Of a stretch of 64,000 nucleotides of DNA, positions 1 through 9,985 are shown one piece after another. The position numbers and the translations under genes are program-made. Origin of the DNA: Cryptomeria japonica (lineage: Eukaryota > Streptophyta > Pinopsida > Cupressales > Cupressaceae); contig NC_081412.1 in the NCBI RefSeq assembly GCF_030272615.1, forward strand, positions 477,933,657 to 477,997,656. Direction: 5' to 3'. The notes beneath the pieces were generated by a model that searched no databases, was not told where the DNA came from, and saw nothing but the letters and a program-made list of their open reading frames with translations. The first letter of the stretch is position 1; every line of letters begins with the position of its first letter.

Positions 1-30
1 TCAAAACATGTGATCTGTAAGATTCATCAA

Positions 31-402
31 GATATCACCTAACACATGACATTAGTATTGCCTAACACGCAATACTTAAGGATAAGTCTATGAGAAAGGT
101 TAGTTTCTCATCATATCCAAGTTGTGATAAGTGCAATAACATTTATAAATGTTTATCACAACATAGTCATGGCAAATCCATGACTTACCAGAGATCCAAT
201 TATGATCAATGGTTGAGATATCACCTACACGTGATATCAGTAATGCTTAACACGCAATACAAGGATAACCATATGAGAAGTGTTTAAGTTCTCATTATAT
301 CCAAATTGTGATAATGCAATAACATTTGTACAAATGTTGTATCACAACATAGTCATGACACATCCATGACTTACCAGTGATCCAACATGATTACTGGTTT
401 GA
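31..402. repeat. Tandem duplication, two copies of about 186 bp
   Basis: Two direct copies (31-216 and 217-402) each start with GATATCACCTA and share the order: TAACACGCAATAC, a hairpin, a CATAGTCATG block and a CCATGACTTACCAG block. The hairpin in copy 1 has 10-bp arms, GTTGTGATAA at 121-130 and TTATCACAAC at 153-162. The duplication lies beyond the 3' end of the minus-strand copia polyprotein, so it probably belongs to that element's 3' untranslated region; the 3' LTR is not seen and would lie left of the window. 403-564 holds further non-coding sequence with no feature I recognise. Confidence 0.75.
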
Positions 403-564
403 CTATCATAAGATCGTCACCTTATGATGTCTATATACAAGTGTTCAGTGTCTAAGAGATCGTCACCTCTTAGATATGAACACAGGTGGCAAGAAGCCAA
501 GAGATAGTCCAGACATGACAAAGAAGTTTACACATTAAACATCTTAAATATATGTAAATATAGA

Positions 565-3500
565 TTACAAAGCAGATAACCTTTCTATCATACCTAAACC
601 CTTTCTGAAGTGATCAACCTTCACTCTGGAAAGTGGTTTGGTTAGAATATCTGCAGTCTGATCTCCTGTACACACATATTCTAACTTTATCACATTCCTA
701 TCAACCATATCTCGTACATAGTGATATGGGATCTCAATATGTTTGGACCTGTCATGAAATACTGGATTTATAGAAAGTTTTATACAGCTTTGATTATCAC
801 ACTGAATGACTCTAGGTTTCATAGGTTCTCCAAATAATCCCACGAGCAATTTCCTTAGCCATACTGCTTCTCAGGCAGCCATTGAAGCTGCAATATATTC
901 AGCCTCTATGGAACTCTGAGCTACTGAAGATTGTTTTCTGCTGATCCAGGATATCATGGCTGAACCTAAACTGAAGCAGCACCTTGAAGTGCTCTTTCTG
1001 TCAGTCACACTGCCAGCCCAATCTGAATCTGTAAATCCATGTAGATCTATGTCAACCTTTTCATATTTAAGACCAAGCTTTAGGGTACCTTGTAGATATC
1101 TCATTATATGCTTTACTGCAACCAGGTGTATCTCCTTAGGTTCACACATGAACTGACTTAAGGCATTAACAGCATAGCAGATATCTGGCCTTGTATTTAC
1201 TAGATACATCAGGGACCCAATCATCTGCCTGTATTGAGTGGGGTTAGTAGGTCTTGATTCTGCTGTTGCTTCTTTAAGTTTATGGAAGTTGGTTTCCATA
1301 GGAGAAGTCATGGGTCTGCAGTTTAGCATTCTAAATCTTGTCAATATGTCCAAGGTGTACTTCCCTTGGTTCAGTACAATATTATCAGAATTCTGCCATA
1401 CTTCCAATCCTAGGAAGTAATGAAGAAGCCCCAAGTCTTTCATATCAAATTCTGTGGATAGATCTTTCTTGCATTGATCTATTAGGTGATTATCTCCTGT
1501 AATTAATAAGTCATCAACATATAAAATTAATATTAACATATCACCTTTATTTCTTTTGAGATAGAGATTAGGATCTGCATCATTCTTAGAAAAACCCAGC
1601 TTTGAGAGATAGGTGTCAATTCTTTCATACCAAACTCTGGGAGCCTGTTTGAGCCCATAAAGAGCTTTCTTGAGTCTACACACATGAGACTTTGCATCAT
1701 GAATTTCAAACCCTTCAGGTTGCTCTAAGTAGACTTCTTCCACGATCTCGCCATTTAGGAATGCTGTCTTAACATCCATCTGATGTACCTTCCACCCCTT
1801 TGCTGTTGCAATGGCTAGGACAGCTCTTACTGATGTGTACCTGGCAACAGGTGCAAATGTTTCTTCGTAATCTATTCCTTCCTTATGTGAGAACCTTCTA
1901 GCTACAAATCTGGCCTTGTGTTTTTCAATACTGCCATCTGCAGCATGCTTGATTTTAAACAACCATTTAGAAGACACGACAGACTTCTTGGTTGGCCTAG
2001 GAACAATCTCCCAAACATCATTCTTCATAATGAACTGATATTCTTCAGTCATGGCATCTATCCATACTTGATGTTTGAGTGCATCTGAAACATTGTTAGG
2101 TTCAGCTTTAGATAGATCATTCATAAGTGCAACATAGTTGATGAATTTATTAGGCCTCTTGCTTTCCCTGAAGGTTCCTGAAGGAGCAGCGAACTTCTGA
2201 GCTTCTACTATAGTTTTGGTGGCCCATAGTGGTCTTTTCTTGCGATTATCTATAGGTGGGTCTTGTGTTTCACTTATAGTTTCCTCAAGATACTCCCTCT
2301 GAAGCTCAGGAGTAGGTTCTTCTTCTAGGTTAGGAGTAGGATTATGAATTTCAGGTTCTATTGTATTTTGGGCCCTTTTGAAGGCTAAATCTTCTTCGAA
2401 GATTACATCCCTACTGAGTTCAATATTTCTCTGCCCTTGTACATAGATTCTGTAGGCTTTAGAAGTTTCACTATATCTTACAAGTATTCCCCTTTTTCCA
2501 GAGGGTTCTAGTTTTAGTCTTTTCTCTTTAGGTACATGAATATAGACCGGACACCCAAATATCCTAAGATGGCTGATATCTGGTTTTGTCTTGGTAAAGA
2601 CTTCCTCAGGAGTTTTATCTTCAAGGTGTGAATGAGGACATCTATTTTGTATGTACACAGCAGTGTTAGTTGCTTCTGCCCAAAGGTTCAAGTTTAGATT
2701 TTGATCTAGTATCATGGCTTTGGCAGCCTCTACTATGGTCCTATTTTTCCTTTCAGCTACTCCATTTTGTTGTGGATTATAAGGTATTGTCAACTCCCTC
2801 TTAATCCCAGAATTTTTACAAAAGTCTTTAAATAGTTCTGATGTGTATTCCCCCCCATTGTCAGTTCTTAAGGTTTTAATTTTGTTTTCAGAGAGATTTT
2901 CTGTTAATGTTTTAAACTCTTTGAACCTACTTAGGATCTCTTCTGATTCTTTATATTTCAGAAAGTAGATCCATGTCTTCCTAGAGTAGTCATCAACAAA
3001 AATTACATAGTACAAAAATCCCCCTAGCGAGGGTACGGACATAGGTCCACATACATCAGAATGAATTAACTCCAAAACTTTGCTAGTTTTCCTAGTACTA
3101 TTCTGAAATGCATTTTTGGTATTTTTACCTAAGGCACACCCTTTGCATGCCTCTGAATGATATTGCTTCAACTTAGGTAGACCTGTGACAAGGTTTCCCA
3201 TGGTTGACAAAGCTCTATAATTCAGATGACCTAATCTCCTGTGCCATACTTCATTTGCATTAGTTGCTTCATGGATCAATGCTAGATTGGGCTCTATACA
3301 TAGCTCATACAAATAACCTTGTCTTCGACCAATGACCTTAGCGTCTTTGATGGAGGATCTCTTTGGCCAAGCCAACACCTTGTTTTCCATGAAGGTCACT
3401 CTGTATCCTTGATCTTCTAGTGCTGATATGGAGATTAGATTTCTTTTGATGCCTGGAACATATAGTACTTCTTCAAGTTGTAGTGACATGCCTGACTTCA

Positions 3501-4518
3501 GTTTGATGGTGCAGGTTCCAATTCCTCTGACTGGATGTGAAGAATCGTCTCCGATGGTTACTTCCTCATCATCTTTCTCTATCATGGAGTCTAGTATTTC
3601 TCTAAAGCCAGTGATGTGTTTGGATGAACCACTGTCGATCACCCATGAGTTAGATTTGTTTGAAGTATGGCTTGTAAGTGCTGAGTAGAGGACATAGTTC
3701 TCGGAGTCATTTTCTTTTCTAGATTTCTTCACTTTTGCAAATGTGGCTTGCTTCCCTTTCTCCGGACAGTTTGCAACATAGTGTCCGAATTTGTCACACC
3801 TATAACATTGAACATGTGATAGGTCTTTCTTAGAAGTGTTCTTGCCTTGTTTAGCTTTTCTTTTCCTGAATTGCTTCTTTTTGTATTTTTTATTGATGTT
3901 TGTATTTAGGACTTGCAAGTCTTCATCTATATTCTTCTGTTTTATTCCTACCTTGTTCAATCGGGATTCTTCTTGTAGACAGTCATCTCTTAGTCTCTCA
4001 AACTTAGGATATTTAGACCTTGCACTGATGCCTTGGACGAATGTGCTCCATCCACTAGGCAACCCATCTAAAGCAATGAGTGTTAGTTCTTTGCCTCGGA
4101 TCTCGTAGTCCAGAGTTGCAAGTTCATCTTTTAGAACCGATATCCGCATGAAGTAGGCATTGATTGTCTCCCCTTTGTTCATGGTGATATGATTTATTTC
4201 TCGTTTTAGTGCTAGAGTACGACTTGCATTTGATATCTCAAATGTCTTTTCAAGTGCCTTGAACATTTTATAAGCCATCTCCTGCTTTCTAATGATGGGC
4301 ATTATATTATTTCTTACCCCATCCACTATTATTTTAATGGCCTTATCATTTCCCTCGATCCATGTGGATTTCTCGGTTTCATCTTCTGGTTGTGCACTTT
4401 CAGTTTGGACATATGAATCAACTTTGTTTTCTCTTAAAATCATTTTGATTCTAAACTTCCAAGCTGAAAAATCTTCGCTACCTCCGAGTCTATCTTCGAA
4501 TCTGATAGCGTTGGCCAT
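565..4518 (-). pseudogene. Ty1/copia gag-pol polyprotein, one in-frame stop
   Basis: This frame encodes a complete copia polyprotein of about 1,317 codons. Starting from the ATG at 4518 the order is: a gag region, a CCHC knuckle (CYRCDKFGHYVANC, about residue 238), a retropepsin (WVIDSGSSKHITG, about 290), the GAG-pre-integrase motif HRRLGHLN, an integrase (HSD, DDYSR, TDNGGEY, ERKNR), a reverse transcriptase with YVDDLL near residue 997, and RNase H (TDSDWAG, EAEYIA). Protease before integrase before RT is the copia order. A single TGA at 871-873 interrupts RNase H just after EAEYIAASMAA; the same frame continues from 868 down to 565 and ends with the usual DILTKPL-type tail. The PBS and 5' LTR follow on the right. 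No frameshift is seen, so this copy is young or recently inactivated. The ATG at 4518 is chosen because it begins the gag homology. Confidence 0.95.
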
Positions 4519-4594
4519 TATGGAAATGTGATGTAGTTTGTAACTTAGTCCTTGAATTTTATCAAAATTGAATAGCCTTAGGTTTGATTACCTT

Positions 4595-4607
4595 GGCTCT
4601 GATACCA
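4595..4607 (-). other. Primer binding site, initiator tRNA-Met type
   Basis: The minus strand reads TGGTATCAGAGCC, complementary to the 3' end of plant initiator tRNA-Met, the usual copia primer. It directly follows the CA end of the 5' LTR at 4608 and precedes gag by about 75 bp. Confidence 0.93.
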
Positions 4608-5346
4608 TGTAAAGTTATTTCAATTTCAATTAAAGAACAAGTTATGAACTATGTATGCTATAAATGGATATGAGGAATTATGTCAATGTCTGATAATTCT
4701 GATTTTATCTACAGGTCTGAAGGAGAGAGATCATTTAATATTTTCTATGTCTACTCCAAATGAATTCAATTGGCATATATATCATTTAGGCAACCGGTCA
4801 ATTGGTGTATTGACCGGTCATGCCTTTTAGGCATGACCGATCAATGCACCGATTGATCGGTGCCTTTGTAATTATACCATTAACACAATGCTGATTATCG
4901 GTTCAAAACACCCGATAGCATATTGTAATATCATAATATAATGACTGATCAATGTAATGAATCGGTTCATATAAACACCGATGATTCAAAGTGCACGATG
5001 TATGTAATCCAACCGGTGTAGTTGTTAACTAATGTTAATTCCAAATGAAGCGGTGTATTCATTAAACCCGATAATAAATATGCCCGATATAATTACGCCT
5101 GATAACAGATGTGAACCGGTGCCAATGGTTATGCACCCGATAGCAAGTATTTATCGGCTAATAACCCGATGACTTATAGCATTTAATATGCTATCGGGTT
5201 AATACCCCGATAGCATATTAATGCCAATTAATAATTGACATTAATATGCTATCGGGTTGTTAGCCCAATAGCATAATGATAAGTGATGTTTGTACAATCC
5301 GATAATCATATGCAATATAAATCTGACATGAAGCATGTAAATAACA
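4608..5346 (-). mobile_element. 5' LTR of the left copia element
   Basis: The left boundary is firm: on the minus strand the sequence ends CTTTACA immediately before the PBS. The right boundary, TGTTATTTACATG on the minus strand (+ strand ending at 5346), is inferred from a TG start, because the partner LTR lies outside the window. A TATA-like ATATATAT lies near 4775-4785, in the right place for minus-strand transcription. The U3 part is full of CCGAT/ATCGG motifs and includes the palindrome TGACCGGTCA at 4811-4820. 5347-5599 shows no recognisable feature. Confidence 0.65.
5206..5256. repeat. Perfect 18-bp inverted repeat in the LTR
   Basis: CCCGATAGCATATTAATG (5206-5223) and its exact reverse complement (5239-5256) flank a 15-bp loop. 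A third, partial copy of the arm, TAATATGCTATCGGG, lies at 5184-5198. The DNA could form a cruciform, or the RNA a stable hairpin. It lies in the U3 part of the LTR. Confidence 0.85.
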
Positions 5347-5599
5347 GAACAAGGAAGGTTAGGAAGATCTTATCTTGCATAAGCTACCATGCATTAACAG
5401 TTTTTGCTTTGCATACGTCCACTCAACTACATTGCAACTCTACAATTTGATATGCTATTCATTGTATCACTATCATTTGTTTCATTGCAAGTGCAACCAT
5501 GTTTTAAAGTGTTGCACAACCCTCTTTTGTCACATATGGACCTCCAAATTGTGAGTGCTCGCTCATAAGTTTAGATCTATTTATAATTCCTTATATTTC

Positions 5600-7215
5600 C
5601 TATCCATTGAATAGTGAACTTATGGAAAAATGATTCATAAAGATCCTTAATCTATTATGAAAATCAAATACTTTATAGTTGTCACAATAATTAGGATACA
5701 CAATAGACATGGCTCCTAGTAGTTCTTCTTGAAAAAATCGATCTATAATCTCTAAGGAAACAACTCTCTCAATACTCTTTAAAGTAGTATTTATAAAATT
5801 GACAATGTCTTTAAAAACTTCCATTTTAACAATTACTTCTCACTCTGATAAATTGTTTGACAACAACCGTTGTAAGATAGTGCATTGGTATTGCAGATCC
5901 ACATGCAAAGACACGTAACTCCTTGCTTGCATTAAATTGTGAAAAAATAGCAAGATTGTTCACATTTGACATTAGTTGTCATCTACTAAATTTTGGAATT
6001 ATAAATGACTGCTTTGATAGATATAGATTATTGAGGGTCAGGCATGTAATTTTACATAGTTTATTATATCCTGAAATATATAGAGTTCTGTCTTGGACTT
6101 TTTTCTCAAGCATGTTCATTTCGTCTAGCATGAGAGGATACCAAATAAAGTTAAGATTGTCTCTATATTGCTTAACCTATGTAAGACGCTAGGAACTTTG
6201 TCTATTGTGCCCTGATGTTTGTACATAACTCCAATCAAGGATTGATATTCTAAAATTTTGCAAACCGTTTGGGATTTTGACAAAAGTATGAGTAGAGCTC
6301 ATGAACTAGATTTTCAACTTTTGCTACTAAACGAAATTGGCTCACAATTTTAAATGCCAAATGCATTTTGTAGGCCATGTAGTGAATGACAATCAGGTGT
6401 GGTGAAGGAGTAGTTTATAGCTTTACACAAAGATTGTTCTTATCTCCTTGTATTACTGCAACTCCTACACACCAACTTTTTGGTAATTGTGAAGTCATTC
6501 ATACCTTTAATTTCATTCAAATATTTTTTAACTAATTCAAATAGATTTTGCGATGTTGAATTCTCCTTCATTTTATAAGCACAGAGTAGATAAGGTTAGC
6601 GGACATGTTTGTGTATAGTATACACATGCATACATACCCAAGAAATATTATCTATTGTTGTAATTTCATCTAAATACTATGCAATAAATCTTGTTTATCC
6701 ATTTCAACAAGACATTGCCCATTTCCATCCACTGTTTATCGACCAATGTGTTTGAGGAAATTTAGGAACGCCTACAAAAGATAATAAATATTGTATTTTC
6801 GGTAGTTTGTCATAGGACATCCTTTGGTCAAGACTCAAAATATGAAAAACAACACTTAATTCAATAATTTTTGCCTTGTTTTTGTCATGATCTTTCCAAA
6901 TTGAGCTTCAATTCAATCTCCACATTTAACAAGCTTCGCGTTTTTTTGCATATTTGAGGGTATGCTTAACATGAAAACACTCTTCCTTTGTTTTCCATCT
7001 TATCACTAATTGTTCCTTCTTGTCTATGATTTGTTTCTCATAAAACTTTACTGATATGTTTTTCTATATTGTCTAGTTTCAGCTGCAACTTCTTGTCCCT
7101 ATTATATTTCCAATTACAAATGTTACACTTGCATTCTATTAGAAGTTCATTTTTGTTAGCATTATCCACTGGTTCAATGAATGGGTGCTTTAACACCCAA
7201 TCAATATGAAAAATT
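5600..7215 (-). pseudogene. hAT-superfamily-like transposase relic (zinc-finger type)
   Basis: Reading the minus strand in shifting frames gives a collinear series of motifs typical of the plant zinc-finger/hAT-dimerisation transposase-derived proteins. They are WVLKHPFIEPV near 7195, a Cys pair in ECKCNIC near 7130, RDKKLQLKLDNIEKH near 7090, YLDEITTI near 6660, HYMAYKMHLAFK near 6360, ENLVHELYSYF and PKRFAKF near 6270, and RFFQEELLGAMSIVYPNY near 5700. Numerous stops and frameshifts separate the blocks, so it is not functional. Only the last block (5600-5824) is a clean open frame of 74 codons. The C-terminal dimerisation domain is not seen. The family assignment comes from motif memory; element termini were not identified. 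Confidence 0.75.
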
Positions 7216-7343
7216 CCTTGTCATTTGCCACTCCTCATTTTTTATTGGGCTTTTCCTTTCCCCTTCCATGCACATACAACAACATCATTTGCGACATTTT
7301 CATCCAAGTCAGTTAACTCATTCAGGCTACCCTGGGCATCTCT

Positions 7344-7990
7344 TGTTAATGCATGATAGCTTCAGTAAGATAAATGATTGCATGAGAGATAAATGAAGTC
7401 TCTCATTCAATCATTTATCCTATCGATAATTATGATGAAAAACTTCAAGCTATTAATCCTTCATTTGATAACCATTCTTCATTTGTATATGATCAATCTA
7501 CTTAGTTCGATCAAATGCTTAACTATCGATAATCATCCTGTAGCATTATCTGTGTTCACTGATTATTAAATCGGGCTAACCAATGCAATCCGATTTATAT
7601 CGGTTAACAGATTTAATAGTAAACAAATAATTATCGGATTAACCAAACACCGATTAGTATCGGGTGTTAATATAAGCTTGCACCGATTGATATCGGGTGG
7701 CAAGGTAAATAAGCACCGATTGGTTTCGGGCTGTTAAGTTAAGCATACACCGATTGTTATCGGTTGTTAAGATAAACATACACCGGTTGGTATCGGTTGT
7801 TAAATATACACCGTTTGTTATTAATACGATTAGCAAAGGGGCACGATCAAGTAATGTCTTGATCGGTCATGACCGGTCAAGGCATTGCTTGATTGTACCC
7901 AGCTTGCTATATATATATCAAATGGCATTTGTGAGAAAGGACATCGAAATTAATAAATGCTCCTCTCACCTGCCATACAAAAGAAGATAG
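7344..7990 (+). mobile_element. LTR-like insertion with a CCGAT dyad array
   Basis: This segment separates the body of the hAT relic from its possible N-terminal exon. It begins TGTTAATGCATGATAGC, resembling the inferred start of the left copia LTR. It has a 21-bp inverted repeat near its start (7369-7389 and 7399-7419, one mismatch), a 33-bp repeat array, the palindrome TGACCGGTCA (7870-7879), then a TATA-like CTATATATATATC near 7908. The order of motif array, palindrome and TATA matches the left copia LTR read on its own strand. No target duplication or exact right end could be found, so this may be a solo LTR of a related family or part of one. Confidence 0.45.
7648..7822. repeat. 33-bp tandem repeat with ACCGAT/ATCGGT dyads
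   Basis: Units start CACCG at 7648, 7681, 7714, 7748, 7781 and 7809, giving spacings of 33, 33, 34, 33 and 28 bp. Most units contain an ACCGATTGNTATCGGT-like inverted repeat followed by TGTTAA. The spacing is about three helical turns, so the dyads would face the same side of the DNA. A protein-binding array is one reading; none is demonstrated. Confidence 0.85.
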
Positions 7991-8304
7991 TCAGATTTAT
8001 AATATAAATAGATAACACATAGAACAAGATAATATCAACTAGAATATAACTTGCATAGTGAATGGAAAATTGAACATCATTTACATCTCTTGGAACATAA
8101 TCTGCAACATTGACATCTGAGTCAATTAACTCATTCTGATCTTCCTTTGATATATTTCTTTTTTTGTTAATATTTGGTGCAAGTGTTGATGTTGTAGCTC
8201 CATTTGATGGACCAGAAACATTGACAAAGTATGACATTATGGTTTTGTGTTTTGATGACCCCCCTTCACCACATTTAGGAGTCTTGTTCTTGCTCCACAT
8301 CTCT
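7950..8304 (-). pseudogene. Possible N-terminal exon of the hAT-like relic
   Basis: An open frame starts at the ATG at about 8300 (MWSKNKTPKCGEGGSSKHK) and runs to about residue 76 (NVADYVPRDVNDV) before becoming hydrophobic and AT-rich, which looks like intron. Its KTIMSYF stretch resembles the N-terminal tails of zinc-finger hAT-type transposases, and it lies on the same strand and upstream of the relic. The link is inferred from order and strand. It could equally be an unrelated fragment. Confidence 0.35.
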
Positions 8305-8397
8305 GAAAATATAAAAGTTGCAAAAAAATGTCTTTTTGTTTAAGAAGGAATCATAGGATATAAACCATTGATTCCTTGGGCCCTAGATATCTCCCTA

Positions 8398-9396
8398 TGT
8401 AATGTTCCCTATTTGTAGGCTGTCAATTCCCAAAGGGAAACATACATTACTACTTATTATGCTAAATTAATTACATATTAAATAACTATGGTTGCTCATA
8501 GTACAGTAGATATTGTCCCTATTCAGGCCTAATCTTAATCCCCTTCCAATTTCTAGTCTTGGATGGGAGACTTGCTTATCTAGGGCGTGTTGATACTGTC
8601 TCCCTAATGCAGCCCAGATTACCGGAACCTCCGGGCCAGATTTCAAGATCATGAGTTCTTTCACCCTTGGGGCTCATCTATCATGAGATGGTTTTACTCT
8701 GCCTCTCCCTAACAACATCACACCACTCCCCAAGATGAAGGAATTAGAACTAGTTAAGAGCTTGGGACTGTAATCATGTCAATATCTTGTTGTACTATGA
8801 ATGTATATGAAATTAAGTATGACTGTCATACATATTGCAGTCTATATTAATATTACTATTAAATTGAAAATTCTGCATAAGAACATTATCAGGCTTCATA
8901 TATTAAGCACATCCCCATGCATACCCACCAAGAACAAGGATGTTACTGCCTGTAACGTTATAACAGTTCTGATCTGATCTGATCCATGGTGATGTCACTG
9001 GAGGCTTTTGATTCCTTTCCTTTATATCTCTCAATGTGAGAGAGAGGTCACACTTCATCGTGTATGCCCATTGGCAAGAGACACACCCTTTCACCATTAG
9101 CACCCTTTGAAAGAGTGCAACTCCTCATTATTTCTGCCTTTTTAAAGGAACTCAACCTTTCACAATCAGATCTGCACTTCTTATTTAAATCAGATCTGCA
9201 CTTCTAATTCCCAAATTATCCCCCCTCAAATGAGATTCTCTTCTCCCTTTTATATCTCATGTTTGAGGGAGTCGCAACTTTTAATTTCATATCTTTTGAC
9301 CAATCATTAAGTTAATTAAATTTTAATTATATTTTTTTTATTTTAGTTTTAATTATTATTTATTATTAATTTCTATTCCAAAGTGGTGACATTACA
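8398..9396 (-). mobile_element. Solo LTR, about 999 bp, target duplication CCCTA
   Basis: The segment starts TGTAATGTTCC and ends GACATTACA. It is flanked by perfect 5-bp direct repeats CCCTA at 8393-8397 and 9397-9401. Its start (TGTAATGT-CC) and an inner block (a TTTACTCTGCCTCTCC-like stretch near 8693) resemble the LTRs of the element at 23238-31061, so a related family in the same orientation is likely. No internal region is present, as expected after recombination between two LTRs. Confidence 0.8.
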
Positions 9397-9401
9397 CCCT
9401 A

Positions 9402-9805
9402 CTCAATATCATTTGTAAGAAGGAAGTAAAAATGGCAATGGGATAAATAATCTTTAGGTTTTCAACTTTTCACTAACTTGCTAATACAACAATGCTTGTA
9501 GTCGTAACTTAACTATCATATGAATCGAGAGCTCAAAACTGAACAAAATGTGTAAACATAAATTATAATTTCAACTGTATTCATATCAATCCATATTTCG
9601 TGAATTTTGGGGGATTTTTAAGTGGTATTATTGAAAAATTAGTGAATTCAATTGGATTTTTTAATAGTATAGTAAAAATTTGGCAAATCCTGTGTTATTA
9701 TAAAACAATGCATGTAAATGTTGGGCAAATTGAACATCAACAACACACATACATTGTAATTTTAAGGTGATTTTGGACCTAGAATTAACATGCAATTATA
9801 ATAGT
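9402..9805. other. AT-rich stretch without recognised feature
   Basis: No open frame of note, repeat or element end was recognised here. The sequence is AT-rich and unique-looking within the window. Confidence 0.5.
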
Positions 9806-9985
9806 ATTGGCAAAATGGGTCCTCCTACACAATTATAGTTTAATGTCATTGGCGAAATGCGTCCTCCTACACAATTATATTTTAATGTCATTGGCGAAAT
9901 TAGTCTCCCAATGCATTGAACATTTAATGTTTTTGGCAAAATGGGTCCTCATACATAATGAACTTTTAATGGTATTGGTGAATAT
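9806..9985. repeat. 42-bp tandem repeat, four units plus a partial
   Basis: Units begin (A/T)TTGGC(A/G)AAAT at 9806, 9848, 9890 and about 9932, with a partial unit at 9973. The first two are nearly identical (GTCCTCCTACACAATTATA); the later ones have diverged. The period is a multiple of three, so the short frame across it (9807-9998) is a by-product of the repeat and not a gene. Confidence 0.85.
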
